64,000 nt of DNA, taken from assembly GCF_023515955.1 (NCBI RefSeq), contig NZ_CP097322.1:5194501-5258500 (forward strand), in the 5' to 3' direction. Below are positions 17,607 through 28,292 of the stretch, piece after piece (the stretch's first letter is position 1; every line of letters starts with the position of its first letter). Below the pieces are notes generated by a model. That model ran no database searches and was not told the origin of the DNA. It saw only the letters and a program-made list of their open reading frames with translations. The position numbers were made by a program, and so were the translations under genes. The stretch comes from Streptomyces sp. RerS4 (GTDB taxonomy: Bacteria; Actinomycetota; Actinomycetes; Streptomycetales; Streptomycetaceae).

Positions 17607-19559
17607 ATGTCAGCGACACAGCCCGCACAGCCCGTACAGCCCAAGGTGACCGAGCGCGAGGCGCGGCAGGTCGCGGAAGCGGCCCGGGAGGCGGACTGGC
17701 GCAAGCCCAGCTTCGCCAAGGAACTCTTCCTCGGACGCTTCCAACTGGACCTGATCCACCCCCACCCGCTCCCCGCCGACGAGGACGTCCGACGCGGCGA
17801 GGCCTTCCTCGCCCGACTGCGCGCGTTCTGCGAGCACGAGATCGACGGCGCCCGCATCGAGCGCGAGGCCCGGATCCCCGACGAGACCGTGCGCGGCCTC
17901 AAGGAGCTGGGCGCCCTCGGCATGAAGATCGACCCCAAGTACGGGGGGCTCGGCCTCACCCAGGTCTACTACAACAAGGCGCTGGCCCTCGTCGGCTCCG
18001 TCAGCCCCGCCATCGGCGCGCTGCTCTCCGCGCACCAGTCGATCGGCGTGCCCCAGCCGCTGAAGATGTTCGGCACGCAGGAGCAGAAGGAGGCCTGGCT
18101 GCCGCGCTGCGCCACCACCGCCATCAGCGCGTTCCTGCTCACCGAACCCGACGTGGGCTCCGACCCGGCCCGCCTGGCCACCACGGCCGTGCCCGACGGC
18201 GACGACGCGTACGTCCTGGACGGGGTGAAGCTGTGGACCACCAACGGGGTCGTCGCCGACCTCCTCGTGGTCATGGCCCGGGTACCCAAGGGTGACGGGC
18301 ACAAGGGCGGCATCACCGCCTTCGTGGTCGAGGCCGACTCTCCGGGCATCACCGTCGAGCACCGCAACGCCTTCATGGGCCTGCGCGGCCTGGAGAACGG
18401 CGTCACCCGCTTCCACGGCGTCCGCGTCCCCGCCGCGAACCGGATCGGCCCCGAGGGCGCCGGCCTGAAGATCGCGCTGACCACCCTCAACACCGGCCGG
18501 CTGTCCCTGCCCGCCATGTGCGTCGGCGCCGGCAAGTGGTGCCTGAAGATCGCCCGCGAGTGGTCCGCCGTACGCGAGCAGTGGGGCCGTCCCGTCGCCC
18601 GCCACGAGGCCGTCGGCGCCAAGATCTCCTTCATCGCGGCCACCACCTTCGCCCTGGAAGCCGTCGTGGACCTCGCCTCCCAGATGGCCGACGAGGACCG
18701 CAACGACATCCGCATCGAAGCCGCCCTCGCCAAGCTCTACGGCTCCGAGATGGCCTGTCTGATGGCCGACGAACTCGTCCAGATCCGCGGCGGCCGCGGC
18801 TTCGAGACCGCCGAGTCGCTCGCCGCGCGCGGCGAGCGGGCCGTCCCCGCCGAGCAGATGCTCCGCGACCTGCGCATCAACCGGATCTTCGAGGGCTCGA
18901 CCGAGATCATGCACCTGCTGATCGCCCGCGAGGCCGTCGACGCCCACCTCTCCGTCGCCGGCGACCTCATCGACCCCGAGAAGGCCCTCGGCGACAAGGC
19001 GAAGGCCGGCGCCCGCGCCGCCGGGTTCTACGCCCGCTGGCTGCCCCAACTGGCCGCCGGCCCCGGACAACTCCCCGGCACCTACCGGGAGTTCCACCCC
19101 GCAGGCCACCCCGACCTCGCCACCCACCTGCGCTACGTCGAGCGCGGCGCCCGCAAACTCGCCCGCAGCACCTTCTACGCCATGTCCCGCTGGCAGGGCC
19201 GCATGGAGACCAAGCAGGGCTTCCTCGGCCGGATCGTGGACATCGGCGCCGAGCTGTTCGCGATGAGCGCGGCCTGCGTGCGCGCCGAGCACCTGCGCGC
19301 CACGGGCGACCACGGCCGCGAGGCCTACCAGCTCGCCGACGCCTTCTGCCGGCAGTCCCGCATCCGCGTCGAGGAGCTCTTCGGCCGCCTGTGGTCCAAC
19401 ACCGACGACCTCGACCGCAAGGTGGTCGAAGGGGTCCTCGGCGGCGTCTACACCTGGCTGGAGGAGGGCGTCCTCGACCCCTCGGGCGACGGCCCGTGGA
19501 TCGCGGACGCCACCCCGGGCCCCTCGCGTCACGAAAACGTTCACCGTCCCCTGCGCTGA
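17607..19559 (+). CDS. Acyl-CoA dehydrogenase family protein
   Basis: A 650-residue flavoprotein, longer than the usual 380-400 because a C-terminal extension of about 200 residues follows the acyl-CoA dehydrogenase core. The core shows FLLTEPDVGSDPA (FAD/substrate loop), LWTTNG, and RGGRGFETAESLAARGERA leading to MLRDLRINRIFEGSTEIMHL. It oxidises an acyl-CoA with transfer of electrons to ETF; chain length is unknown. The extension, ending near PSRHENVHRPLR, is typical of the large actinobacterial forms. ATG 17607 has a GAGGTGA sequence upstream. The preceding 200 bases are a terminator region. Confidence 0.88.
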   Translation: MSATQPAQPVQPKVTEREARQVAEAAREADWRKPSFAKELFLGRFQLDLIHPHPLPADEDVRRGEAFLARLRAFCEHEIDGARIEREARIPDETVRGLKELGALGMKIDPKYGGLGLTQVYYNKALALVGSVSPAIGALLSAHQSIGVPQPLKMFGTQEQKEAWLPRCATTAISAFLLTEPDVGSDPARLATTAVPDGDDAYVLDGVKLWTTNGVVADLLVVMARVPKGDGHKGGITAFVVEADSPGITVEHRNAFMGLRGLENGVTRFHGVRVPAANRIGPEGAGLKIALTTLNTGRLSLPAMCVGAGKWCLKIAREWSAVREQWGRPVARHEAVGAKISFIAATTFALEAVVDLASQMADEDRNDIRIEAALAKLYGSEMACLMADELVQIRGGRGFETAESLAARGERAVPAEQMLRDLRINRIFEGSTEIMHLLIAREAVDAHLSVAGDLIDPEKALGDKAKAGARAAGFYARWLPQLAAGPGQLPGTYREFHPAGHPDLATHLRYVERGARKLARSTFYAMSRWQGRMETKQGFLGRIVDIGAELFAMSAACVRAEHLRATGDHGREAYQLADAFCRQSRIRVEELFGRLWSNTDDLDRKVVEGVLGGVYTWLEEGVLDPSGDGPWIADATPGPSRHENVHRPLR

Positions 19560-19630
19560 GCTGCCATCATCGAAAAACAAGCTCGGACGGTTGTACGAGT
19601 ACGGGTACCAGTGCGAGGCGGTTGAGGACC

Positions 19631-20941
19631 ATGGCGACGGCCGACGAGGACCGGGCCGGCCGACGGCTGGCCTGGTGCGTGGCGCACCTCCTGCGCCACG
19701 CGCCGCAACACGTCGTCGCCGACCTCCTCGACCGGCTCGACGACACCACCCGCAAGTACCTGTGCCGCGACCAGTGGCTGCCCGCCTCCGCCGTCACCCT
19801 GCTGCTGCGCCACGGCACCGACACCGACCGGCACTACATCGCCCGCAACCCCCACGTCGTCGGCCGCCCCCTGCCCGGCCTGCCCGGCCCCGCACGCTAC
19901 GCAGCCCGGCCCGGACCCTCCCCGGACCTGCTCCGCGAGACCGGCCCCGGCCCCCTCGCCCCCGACGAGCTGCTGTCGCTGCTGCGCCGACACGGCCGCC
20001 GCCCCCGCGTCCCGCTCACCCTCCTCGGCATACCGCACCTGCTCGACACCCCGACGCTGCTGCGCGAGCACGCCCGCGCCCCGCTGCCGCCCGGCGCCGT
20101 CGAAGCGCTGCTCCTGGTGGGCGGGCTGCCCCCGGAGGTCTGCGCCGCGCTCCTCGACGCGCGCACGGGGCCCACGTACGGGCGCGACTGGCACCGGCCC
20201 GCCGTCCGCGCCGTCCGCACCGGCCTGCTCACCTGCGACGAACTCGTCGCCGCCATCGCCCCCGCGCCCCGCACCCTCCTCCTCGGCCACCTTCCCGTCG
20301 GCCGCGGCCTGCGCTGGAGCCTGCCCGAACAGGCCGAGATGCAGTCGGCCGTCCAGCGCGCCCTGCGACCGCTGCTCGGCGACGACGCCCGACTGTGGGC
20401 CGAGCTGCCGCGCCGCGCCTCCGCCTTCGGCGGCACCCTGCCCGAGCTGGCGGCGGCGTTGGCCGCGGGCACCCCGCCCCCGCCCGGGGCCATACGCCAC
20501 GACCCGGCGCTCGCCCGCGCCGTACGCCACCTCGCGCCGGACCCGGCGCCGGCGGAGCCGACCGGGGCGTGGGAGCGGGAACTGGCCCTCGTCAGCCTGG
20601 GCGTGCCGATGCCGACCGTGGACGAGGACGTCCGCTGGGTCCGCGACTGCCTCGACCGCGGCCTGCTGACCGGCGCCGACATCGTCCGGCACAAGGTCCC
20701 CGCCTGCTGGGCCCTGGACGAGGACCAGTGGCTCGGTGACATCGGCCACCCCGACCGCCACGACCGTCCCGTCGCCGTCCTCGCCGCCCGCGCCGAGGCC
20801 GACGCGCTCTTCGACGCGGCCCTCGGCGACGACGTGGAGGCCTGGTGGCGGGCCGCCCGCGCGCTGCCCGACTTCGTCGGCACGCTGCCGGAGCTGCTGG
20901 CGCGCGTCACGGACGGGGACTCCGTGTCCAAGCGCTCCTGA
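19631..20941 (+). CDS. Conserved hypothetical protein, helical
   Basis: A 436-residue, Leu/Ala/Arg-rich soluble protein with no membrane segment and no motif I recognise. It contains repeated short helical blocks (for example LLRHAPQHVVADLLDRLDD, and later LPELAAALAAG and LPELLARVTDG) that suggest an all-alpha, repeat-like fold. Codon use is normal. It lies just upstream of dxr with about 20 bases between, so the two may be co-transcribed. ATG 19631 follows GGTTGAGGACC. Confidence 0.72.
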   Translation: MATADEDRAGRRLAWCVAHLLRHAPQHVVADLLDRLDDTTRKYLCRDQWLPASAVTLLLRHGTDTDRHYIARNPHVVGRPLPGLPGPARYAARPGPSPDLLRETGPGPLAPDELLSLLRRHGRRPRVPLTLLGIPHLLDTPTLLREHARAPLPPGAVEALLLVGGLPPEVCAALLDARTGPTYGRDWHRPAVRAVRTGLLTCDELVAAIAPAPRTLLLGHLPVGRGLRWSLPEQAEMQSAVQRALRPLLGDDARLWAELPRRASAFGGTLPELAAALAAGTPPPPGAIRHDPALARAVRHLAPDPAPAEPTGAWERELALVSLGVPMPTVDEDVRWVRDCLDRGLLTGADIVRHKVPACWALDEDQWLGDIGHPDRHDRPVAVLAARAEADALFDAALGDDVEAWWRAARALPDFVGTLPELLARVTDGDSVSKRS

Positions 20942-20962
20942 GTTGCGGCAACAATGGGGGGC

Positions 20963-22216
20963 ATGAGCGACAGTCCAGCCCCCCTCGCCGACCCGCACCT
21001 CCTCTTCGACGCCGCGGCCGGCCGCCGGGACATCGTCATCCTCGGGTCCACCGGGTCCATCGGCACCCAGGCCATCGACCTCGCCCTGCGCAACCCGGAC
21101 CGCTTCCGGGTCACCGCGCTGTCCGCCGCCGGCGGGCGGGTCGGACTGCTGGCCGAGCAGGCCCGGCTGCTGCGGGTGAACACCGTGGCCGTCGCCCGCG
21201 AGGACGTCGTACCGGCCCTGAAGGAGGCGCTGAGCGGCCAGTACGGGCCCTCCGAGCCGCTGCCGGAGATCCTGGCCGGACCCGACGCGGCCACCGAACT
21301 CGCCGCCTCGCCCTGCCACACCGTCCTCAACGGCATCACCGGCTCCATCGGCCTCGCGCCCACCCTCGCCGCCCTGAAGGCGGGCCGCACCCTCGCCCTC
21401 GCCAACAAGGAGTCGCTCATCGTCGGCGGCCCCCTGGTCAAGGCCCTCGCGAAGCCCGGCCAGATCATCCCGGTCGACTCCGAACACGCCGCGCTCTTCC
21501 AGGCGCTGGCCGCCGGCACCCGGGCCGACGTCCGCAAGCTCGTGGTCACCGCCTCCGGCGGACCCTTCCGCGGCCGCACCCGCGCCGAGCTGGCCTCGGT
21601 CACCGTCCGGGACGCCCTCGCGCACCCCACCTGGGCCATGGGCCCGGTCATCACCGTCAACTCGGCGACCCTGGTCAACAAGGGCCTGGAGGTCATCGAG
21701 GCGCACCTGCTCTACGACATCCCCTTCGAGCGCATCGAGGTCGTCGTCCACCCCCAGTCGTACGTGCACTCCATGGTGGAGTTCACCGACGGCTCCACCC
21801 TCGCGCAGGCCACCCCGCCCGACATGTGCGGTCCCATCGCGATCGGCCTCGGCTGGCCCGTACGCGTCCCCGACGCGGCGCCCGCCTTCGACTGGACCAA
21901 GGCGTCGAGCTGGGAGTTCTTCCCGCTGGACACCGAGGCCTTCCCCTCCGTGGACCTGGCCCGGCACGTCGGCACCCTCGGCGGGACCGCCCCGGCGGTC
22001 TTCAACGCCGCGAACGAGGAGTGCGTGGAGGCGTTCCTGGCCGGTCGGCTGCCGTTCACGGCAATCATGGATACCGTCTCTGCCGTGGTCGATGAGCACG
22101 GGACGCCGGATGCGGGAACTTCCCTGACCGTCGCGGACGTCCTCGAAGCGGAGACCTGGGCCAGGGCCCGGTCACGGGAAATGGCGGCGCGCGCCGCCGT
22201 GGAGGCGAGCGCATGA
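20963..22216 (+). CDS. dxr: 1-deoxy-D-xylulose-5-phosphate reductoisomerase
   Basis: A 417-residue enzyme of the MEP pathway that turns DXP into MEP with NADPH. The NADPH motif is ILGSTGSIG (residues 26-34). Substrate and metal residues are in VDSEHAALFQAL, TASGGPFRGRTRAEL, VVVHPQSYVHSMVEF and FNAANEECVEAF. Length is normal for actinobacteria. An ATG at 20954 is also in frame and would add three residues (MGG); ATG 20963 fits a ribosome site GGGGG. The stop overlaps the next start (ATGA). It is clustered with ispG, another MEP enzyme. Confidence 0.95.
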   Translation: MSDSPAPLADPHLLFDAAAGRRDIVILGSTGSIGTQAIDLALRNPDRFRVTALSAAGGRVGLLAEQARLLRVNTVAVAREDVVPALKEALSGQYGPSEPLPEILAGPDAATELAASPCHTVLNGITGSIGLAPTLAALKAGRTLALANKESLIVGGPLVKALAKPGQIIPVDSEHAALFQALAAGTRADVRKLVVTASGGPFRGRTRAELASVTVRDALAHPTWAMGPVITVNSATLVNKGLEVIEAHLLYDIPFERIEVVVHPQSYVHSMVEFTDGSTLAQATPPDMCGPIAIGLGWPVRVPDAAPAFDWTKASSWEFFPLDTEAFPSVDLARHVGTLGGTAPAVFNAANEECVEAFLAGRLPFTAIMDTVSAVVDEHGTPDAGTSLTVADVLEAETWARARSREMAARAAVEASA

Positions 22217-23514
22217 CCTTGTTGCTGACCTTGGTGGGTGTGCTCGTCTTCGCCGTCGGGCTGCTGTTCTCCATCGCCTGGCACGAGTTGGGCCACCTGT
22301 CCACCGCCAAGCTCTTCGGCATCCGCGTGCCCCAGTACATGGTCGGCTTCGGCCGCACCATCTGGTCGCGCAAGAAGGGCGAGACGGAGTACGGGATCAA
22401 GGCCATCCCGATGGGCGGCTACATCCGCATGATCGGGATGTTCCCGCCCGGCGACGACGGCAAGGTCACCGCCCGCTCGACGTCGCCGTTCCGCTCGATG
22501 ATCGAGGACGCCCGCTCGGCGGCGTACGAGGAGCTCCAGCCCGGCGACGAGAGCCGGCTGTTCTACACGCGCAAGCCGTGGAAGCGCGTGATCGTGATGT
22601 TCGCGGGCCCCTTCATGAACCTGGTGCTCGCCCTGGCGATCTTCTTCGGCCTCTGGATGACCTTCGGGGTCAACCGGACCACCACCGAGATCGCCGGCGT
22701 CTCCCCTTGCGTCATCCAGCAGAGCGAGAAGCGCGACGAGTGCCGGCCCGGCGACCCGGTCGCCCCGGCCAAGCAGGCCGGCCTGATGGCGAACGACCGG
22801 ATCGTCGCCTTCGACGGCCGCAAGGTCACCGACTGGGCCGCCCTGCAGAAGCAGATCCGCGACACCATCGGCCCCGCCACCGTCACCGTCGTCCGCGACG
22901 GCAAGAGCCTCGACGTCCCGGTGACCCTGATCGAGAACCGGGTTTCCAAGAGCGACGGCCGCGGCGGCTACGTCAAGGGCGAGTACGTGACGGCGGGTTG
23001 GCTCGGCTTCAGCCCGAAGAACGAGATCGCCGCCCTGTCCTTCGGCGAGTCCGTGGACCACATGGGCGACATCGTCGAGAGCAGCGTCCAGGGCCTGATC
23101 AACCTGCCCGCCAAGGTCCCCGCCCTGTGGAACGCGGCCTTCGACGGGGCCGAGCGCGAGCCCGACTCCCCGATGGGCATCGTCGGCGCGGCGCGCATCA
23201 GCGGCGACATCGCCGCCCTCGACCTGCCCAGCGACCAGAAGGCGGCGATCCTGCTCCAGGTCCTCGGCATGTTCAACCTGTCGCTCTTCCTGTTCAACAT
23301 GCTGCCCCTGCTGCCGCTCGACGGCGGACACATCGCCGGCGCCCTGTGGGAGTCCCTGCGACGCCACGTGGCCCGCATCTTCCGCCGCGCCGACCCCGGC
23401 CCGTTCGACGTGGCGAAGCTGATGCCCGCCGCGTACGTGGTCGCCGGCGTCTTCGTCTGCTTCACGCTGCTGGTGCTCGTGGCGGACGTGGTCAACCCCA
23501 TCAGGATCACCTAG
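22213..23514 (+). CDS. rseP: Site-2 intramembrane metalloprotease (RseP family)
   Basis: A 433-residue membrane protease. The zinc motif HELGH is at residues 24-28 in the first helix, a PDZ domain fills the middle (GLMANDRIVAFDGRKVTDW), and the second zinc-site motif LPLDGGH is in the C-terminal helices. It cuts membrane-bound anti-sigma factors in related systems; no substrate is visible here. It is translationally coupled to dxr by a 4-base overlap. The dxr-rseP-ispG order is widely conserved in actinobacteria. Confidence 0.92.
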   Translation: MTLLLTLVGVLVFAVGLLFSIAWHELGHLSTAKLFGIRVPQYMVGFGRTIWSRKKGETEYGIKAIPMGGYIRMIGMFPPGDDGKVTARSTSPFRSMIEDARSAAYEELQPGDESRLFYTRKPWKRVIVMFAGPFMNLVLALAIFFGLWMTFGVNRTTTEIAGVSPCVIQQSEKRDECRPGDPVAPAKQAGLMANDRIVAFDGRKVTDWAALQKQIRDTIGPATVTVVRDGKSLDVPVTLIENRVSKSDGRGGYVKGEYVTAGWLGFSPKNEIAALSFGESVDHMGDIVESSVQGLINLPAKVPALWNAAFDGAEREPDSPMGIVGAARISGDIAALDLPSDQKAAILLQVLGMFNLSLFLFNMLPLLPLDGGHIAGALWESLRRHVARIFRRADPGPFDVAKLMPAAYVVAGVFVCFTLLVLVADVVNPIRIT

Positions 23515-23542
23515 GGGGCGGTCGTCGGGTACATCCGCGGAC

Positions 23543-23573
23543 GGGAGCCGGGCACGCTTCGTGCCCGGCTCCC
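23543..23573 (+). terminator. Terminator of dxr-rseP
   Basis: A 14-bp perfect stem (23543-23556 with 23560-23573) and a 3-base loop lie just after the protease stop. There is no strong T tract, but stems of this kind work in Streptomyces. It separates ispG from the two upstream genes. Confidence 0.75.
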
Positions 23574-23690
23574 TACGTTCGGGTGGCGCACCCCCTCGGA
23601 TGCGAGGGGCACGCGCGCATTGGCGTAACCTCGAAGACTGGAGCCCGCCGATATCGGGACCTCGATCCACACCTTGGGGTTGCACAGCAG

Positions 23691-24848
<1,158 letters not shown>

Positions 24849-24869
24849 ACCCGGACCCTCCCAAGCATC

Positions 24870-24917
24870 GGCCCCCGGCCCCGTTCCCGCAGCTCGCGGG
24901 CGGGGCCGGGGCCTTTT
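24870..24917 (+). terminator. Terminator of ispG
   Basis: A long GC-rich stem (about 24870-24883 with 24901-24913, one bulged C) encloses a second 5-bp stem (24886-24890 with 24896-24900) and is followed by TTTT. This is a strong rho-independent terminator. Confidence 0.85.
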
Positions 24918-24996
24918 CGTGACCAGCGGGACCAGGCATCCTCCGGTCGGGCCGGGTACAGTGCGGAGATCAGCAGACGTGCATGGTGAGGCCCCA

Positions 24997-25842
24997 GTGT
25001 TGACGCAGACCACCACCCGGGTCCTTGAGCCCAGTGATCTCGACGCCGCGCTCGACGTCCTCGGACGCGCGCCGGTCGAGAACGCCTTCGTCACCTCCCG
25101 CGTGCAGGTCGCCGGGCTCGACCCCTGGCGCCTCGGCGGCGAGATGTGGGGCTGGTACGCCGACGGCGAGCTGCGCTCCCTGTGCTACGCGGGCGCCAAC
25201 CTGGTCCCCGTCTGCGCCGGACCCGACGCCGTCCGCGCCTTCGCCGACCGCGCCCGCCGCACCGGCAGACGCTGCTCCTCCATCGTGGGCCCCGCCGAGG
25301 CCACCCGGCTGCTGTGGAAGCTCCTCGAACCCACCTGGGGTCCGGCCCGCGACGTCCGCCCCCACCAGCCCCTCATGGTCACCGAGCAGCCGTCCGCCGA
25401 GATCGCCGCCGACCCCCTCGTCCGGCGCGTCCGCAAGGACGAGATGGACGTGATCATGCCCGCCTGCGTGGCCATGTTCACCGAGGAGGTCGGCATCTCC
25501 CCCCTCGCCGGCGACGGCGGTCTGCTCTACCAGGCCCGGGTCGCCGAACTGGTCGGCACCGGCCGCTCCTTCGCCCGTGTCGAGAACGGCAAGGTCGTCT
25601 TCAAGGCGGAGATCGGCGCCGCCACCGCCCGCGCCTGCCAGGTCCAGGGCGTCTGGGTGGACCCCGAATTCCGCGGCCGCGGCCACTCCGAGACCGGCAT
25701 GGCCGCCGTCGTCGCCTACGCGCTGCGCGACGTGGCGCCCGTGGTCAGCCTCTACGTCAACGACTTCAACACCGCCGCCCGCGCCGCCTACCGCCGCGTC
25801 GGCTTCCGCGAGGTCGGCGCGTTCATGAGCGTCCTGTTCTGA
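24997..25842 (+). CDS. GNAT-family N-acetyltransferase with N-terminal DUF4081
   Basis: A 281-residue two-domain protein. The first about 130 residues contain NAFVTSRV, LRSLCYAGANLVPV and RRCSSIVGPAE, typical of the DUF4081 domain. The C-terminal half is a GNAT fold with the acetyl-CoA loop VWVDPEFRGRGHSETGM and the YVNDFNTAARAAYRRVGF strand-helix. Acceptor unknown. GTG 24997 with GGTGAGG upstream gives the usual short N-terminus; an earlier ATG would lie inside the ispG terminator. Confidence 0.85.
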   Translation: MLTQTTTRVLEPSDLDAALDVLGRAPVENAFVTSRVQVAGLDPWRLGGEMWGWYADGELRSLCYAGANLVPVCAGPDAVRAFADRARRTGRRCSSIVGPAEATRLLWKLLEPTWGPARDVRPHQPLMVTEQPSAEIAADPLVRRVRKDEMDVIMPACVAMFTEEVGISPLAGDGGLLYQARVAELVGTGRSFARVENGKVVFKAEIGAATARACQVQGVWVDPEFRGRGHSETGMAAVVAYALRDVAPVVSLYVNDFNTAARAAYRRVGFREVGAFMSVLF

Positions 25843-25976
25843 CCCCCCGCCGCGAACGTCCGCCGGGACCGTCCGCCGCGCCCTCCGCCGCTACCCCCGA
25901 AGGCGCCCCCGGCTCGTGGCCGCTTTCGGCCCCACACCCGTACCGGAGCGGCACTACCCCGCAGTAAGGTCGCCGC

Positions 25977-26552
25977 ATGCTGCTGCCTACTCCCGCGGGC
26001 GACGACCCCGCCCGGCCCGCCGGCCTCCGCATCGGCCCCCTGGACCTCGCCGCCCGCGTGGACGAGGCCCTGCGCGTCCAGGCCGTGGCCTTCGGGCTCA
26101 GCGAGGAGGAGATCGGCATCCGGCGCTACATCGTCCAACGTCACATGACCTGCCCCGGCGCCCGCGCCCTCGGCGCGTTCACCGACGACGACGCCCTCGC
26201 CGGCTTCGTCTACGGCATGCCCAACGACCGCACCCACTGGTGGTCCACCATCGTCGAGCCCTACCTGCGCGCCCGCGGCGAGGACGACTGGCTCGACGAC
26301 TCCTTCGTCATCACCGAACTCCACGTCCACCCCGGCTTCCAGGGCCGCGGTGTCGGCCGCACCCTCATCACCCGCATCACCGACAGCGCCGCCCAGCCCC
26401 GCTCGATCCTCTCCGCCATCGACACCGACAGCCCCGCCCGCGCCCTCTACACCGCCCTCGGCTACACCGACCTGGCCCGCAAGGTCCTCTTCCCGAGCGC
26501 GAGCCTGCCCTACGCCGTCATGGGCGCCCCCCTGCCCCTGCGCAGGCCCTGA
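25977..26552 (+). CDS. GNAT-family N-acetyltransferase
   Basis: A 191-residue GNAT protein. The acetyl-CoA binding motif is ELHVHPGFQGRGVGRTLI (about residues 102-119), and ALYTALGYTDLARKVLF follows as the C-terminal strand. The acceptor is unknown. It lies between the DUF4081 acetyltransferase and proS in the same direction and may share a transcript with proS, 40 bases downstream. Confidence 0.82.
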   Translation: MLLPTPAGDDPARPAGLRIGPLDLAARVDEALRVQAVAFGLSEEEIGIRRYIVQRHMTCPGARALGAFTDDDALAGFVYGMPNDRTHWWSTIVEPYLRARGEDDWLDDSFVITELHVHPGFQGRGVGRTLITRITDSAAQPRSILSAIDTDSPARALYTALGYTDLARKVLFPSASLPYAVMGAPLPLRRP

Positions 26553-26594
26553 AACCGTTTCCGGCGCCCAGCCCGCCCCCGGTAGCCTCCGGAC

Positions 26595-28292
26595 ATGTCT
26601 ACGCAACACGTGCAGCGCATGTCCCGTCTCCTGGCCCGGACGCTCCGCGAGGACCCGGCCGACGCCGAGACCCTCAGCCACCGCCTCCTCGTCCGCGCCG
26701 GCTACGTCCGACGCAGCTCCGCCGGAGTGTGGACCTGGCTGCCGCTCGGCAAGCGGGTCCTGGACAACGTCGCGCGGATCGTCCGCGAGGAGATGGACGC
26801 CATCGGCGCCCAGGAGGTGCTGCTCCCGGCCCTGCTGCCCAAGGAGCCGTACGAGGTCAGCGGCCGCTGGAGCGAGTACGGCGACCTGCTGTTCCGCCTC
26901 AAGGACCGCAAGGGCGCCGACTACCTGCTCGGCCCCACCCACGAGGAGATCTTCACCCTCCTCGTGAAGGACCAGTGCACGTCCTACAAGGACCTGCCCG
27001 TGATGCTCTACCAGATCCAGACCAAGTACCGCGACGAGGCCCGTCCCCGCTCCGGGGTGCTGCGCGGACGCGAGTTCCAGATGAAGGACTCCTACTCCTT
27101 CGACGTCTCCGACGAGGGCCTCGCCGAGTCCTACCGCCTCCACCGCGAGGCCTACGTCCGGATCTTCGAACGGCTCGGCCTCGACCACCGGATCGTCTCG
27201 GCCGTCTCCGGGGCCATGGGCGGCTCCGCCTCCGAGGAGTTCCTCGCGCCCGCCGCCGCCGGCGAGGACACCTTCGCCGACTGCCCGTCCTGCGCCTACG
27301 CCGCGAACACCGAGGCCGTCACCTTCGCCCTGACCCCCGTCGGCGACGCCGACCACGGCCCCGTCGAGGAGCTGGACACCCCCGACACGCCCACCATCGA
27401 GTCCCTCGCGGCGCTGCTCGACGTACCGGCCTCCGCGACCCTGAAGAACCTCCTGGTCAAGGTCGACGGCCAGATCACGGCCGTCGGCGTCCCCGGCGAC
27501 CGCGAGGTCGACCTCGGCAAGCTCGCCGAGCACCTGGCGCCGGCCGTCGTCGAACTCGTCACCGCCGAGGACTTCGCCGACCGCCCCGACCTCGTACGCG
27601 GCTACGTGGGCCCGCAGGGCCTCGACAAGGTGCCCTACCTCGCCGACCCGCGCATCGCCCCCGGCACCGCCTGGGTCACCGGCGCGAACCGGGCCGACAC
27701 CCACGCCCGCAACGTCGTCTGCGGCCGCGACTTCCAGGTCGACCGCTACCTCGACGTGGTCGTCGTCGAGCCCGGCGACCCCTGCCCCGCCTGCGGAGCC
27801 GGCCTGCGGCTGGACCGGGCGATCGAGGTCGGCCACATCTTCCAGCTCGGCCGCAAGTACGCCGACGCCTTCGGCCTCGACGTCCTCGGCAAGGAGGGCA
27901 AGCCCGTCCGCGTCACCATGGGCTCCTACGGCATCGGCGTCTCCCGGGCCGTCGCCGCGCTCGCCGAGCAGACGGCCGACGCGCGCGGCCTGTGCTGGCC
28001 CGCCGAGGTGGCCCCGGCCGACGTGCACGTGGTGGCGGCGGGCAAGGCCGTACCGCTCGCCCTCGCCGAGGAGGCCGCCGCCGCGTTGGCCGCCGCCGGG
28101 CGCCGGGTCCTGCTCGACGACCGGGCCGGGCTCTCCCCGGGCGTGAAGCTCACCGACGCGGAGCTCATCGGCGTGCCGTGGATCCTCGTCGCCGGACGCC
28201 GCTCCGCCGACGGGATCGTGGAACTCCAGGACCGCTCCACGGGCACCCGCGAGGAACTCCCGCTGGCCGACGCCCTCGCCCGCCTGAGCTGA
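26595..28292 (+). CDS. proS: Prolyl-tRNA synthetase
   Basis: A 565-residue class II synthetase of bacterial type, with the editing insertion between motifs 2 and 3. Visible signatures are LPLGKRVLDNV near the N-terminus, LLGPTHEE, YRDEARPRSGVLRGREFQMKD cut as motif 2, and GSYGIGVSRAVAAL as motif 3, followed by the anticodon-binding domain. It charges tRNA-Pro with proline. The last 128 bases overlap, on the opposite strand, the over-long reading frame of the slipin gene. Confidence 0.96.
   Translation: MSTQHVQRMSRLLARTLREDPADAETLSHRLLVRAGYVRRSSAGVWTWLPLGKRVLDNVARIVREEMDAIGAQEVLLPALLPKEPYEVSGRWSEYGDLLFRLKDRKGADYLLGPTHEEIFTLLVKDQCTSYKDLPVMLYQIQTKYRDEARPRSGVLRGREFQMKDSYSFDVSDEGLAESYRLHREAYVRIFERLGLDHRIVSAVSGAMGGSASEEFLAPAAAGEDTFADCPSCAYAANTEAVTFALTPVGDADHGPVEELDTPDTPTIESLAALLDVPASATLKNLLVKVDGQITAVGVPGDREVDLGKLAEHLAPAVVELVTAEDFADRPDLVRGYVGPQGLDKVPYLADPRIAPGTAWVTGANRADTHARNVVCGRDFQVDRYLDVVVVEPGDPCPACGAGLRLDRAIEVGHIFQLGRKYADAFGLDVLGKEGKPVRVTMGSYGIGVSRAVAALAEQTADARGLCWPAEVAPADVHVVAAGKAVPLALAEEAAAALAAAGRRVLLDDRAGLSPGVKLTDAELIGVPWILVAGRRSADGIVELQDRSTGTREELPLADALARLS

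Noticed and set aside
17610..19580. 656-residue minus-strand frame over the acyl-CoA dehydrogenase gene
   Set aside because: It is the complement of a clear enzyme gene and has Gly/Val/Asp-rich composition typical of antisense frames.
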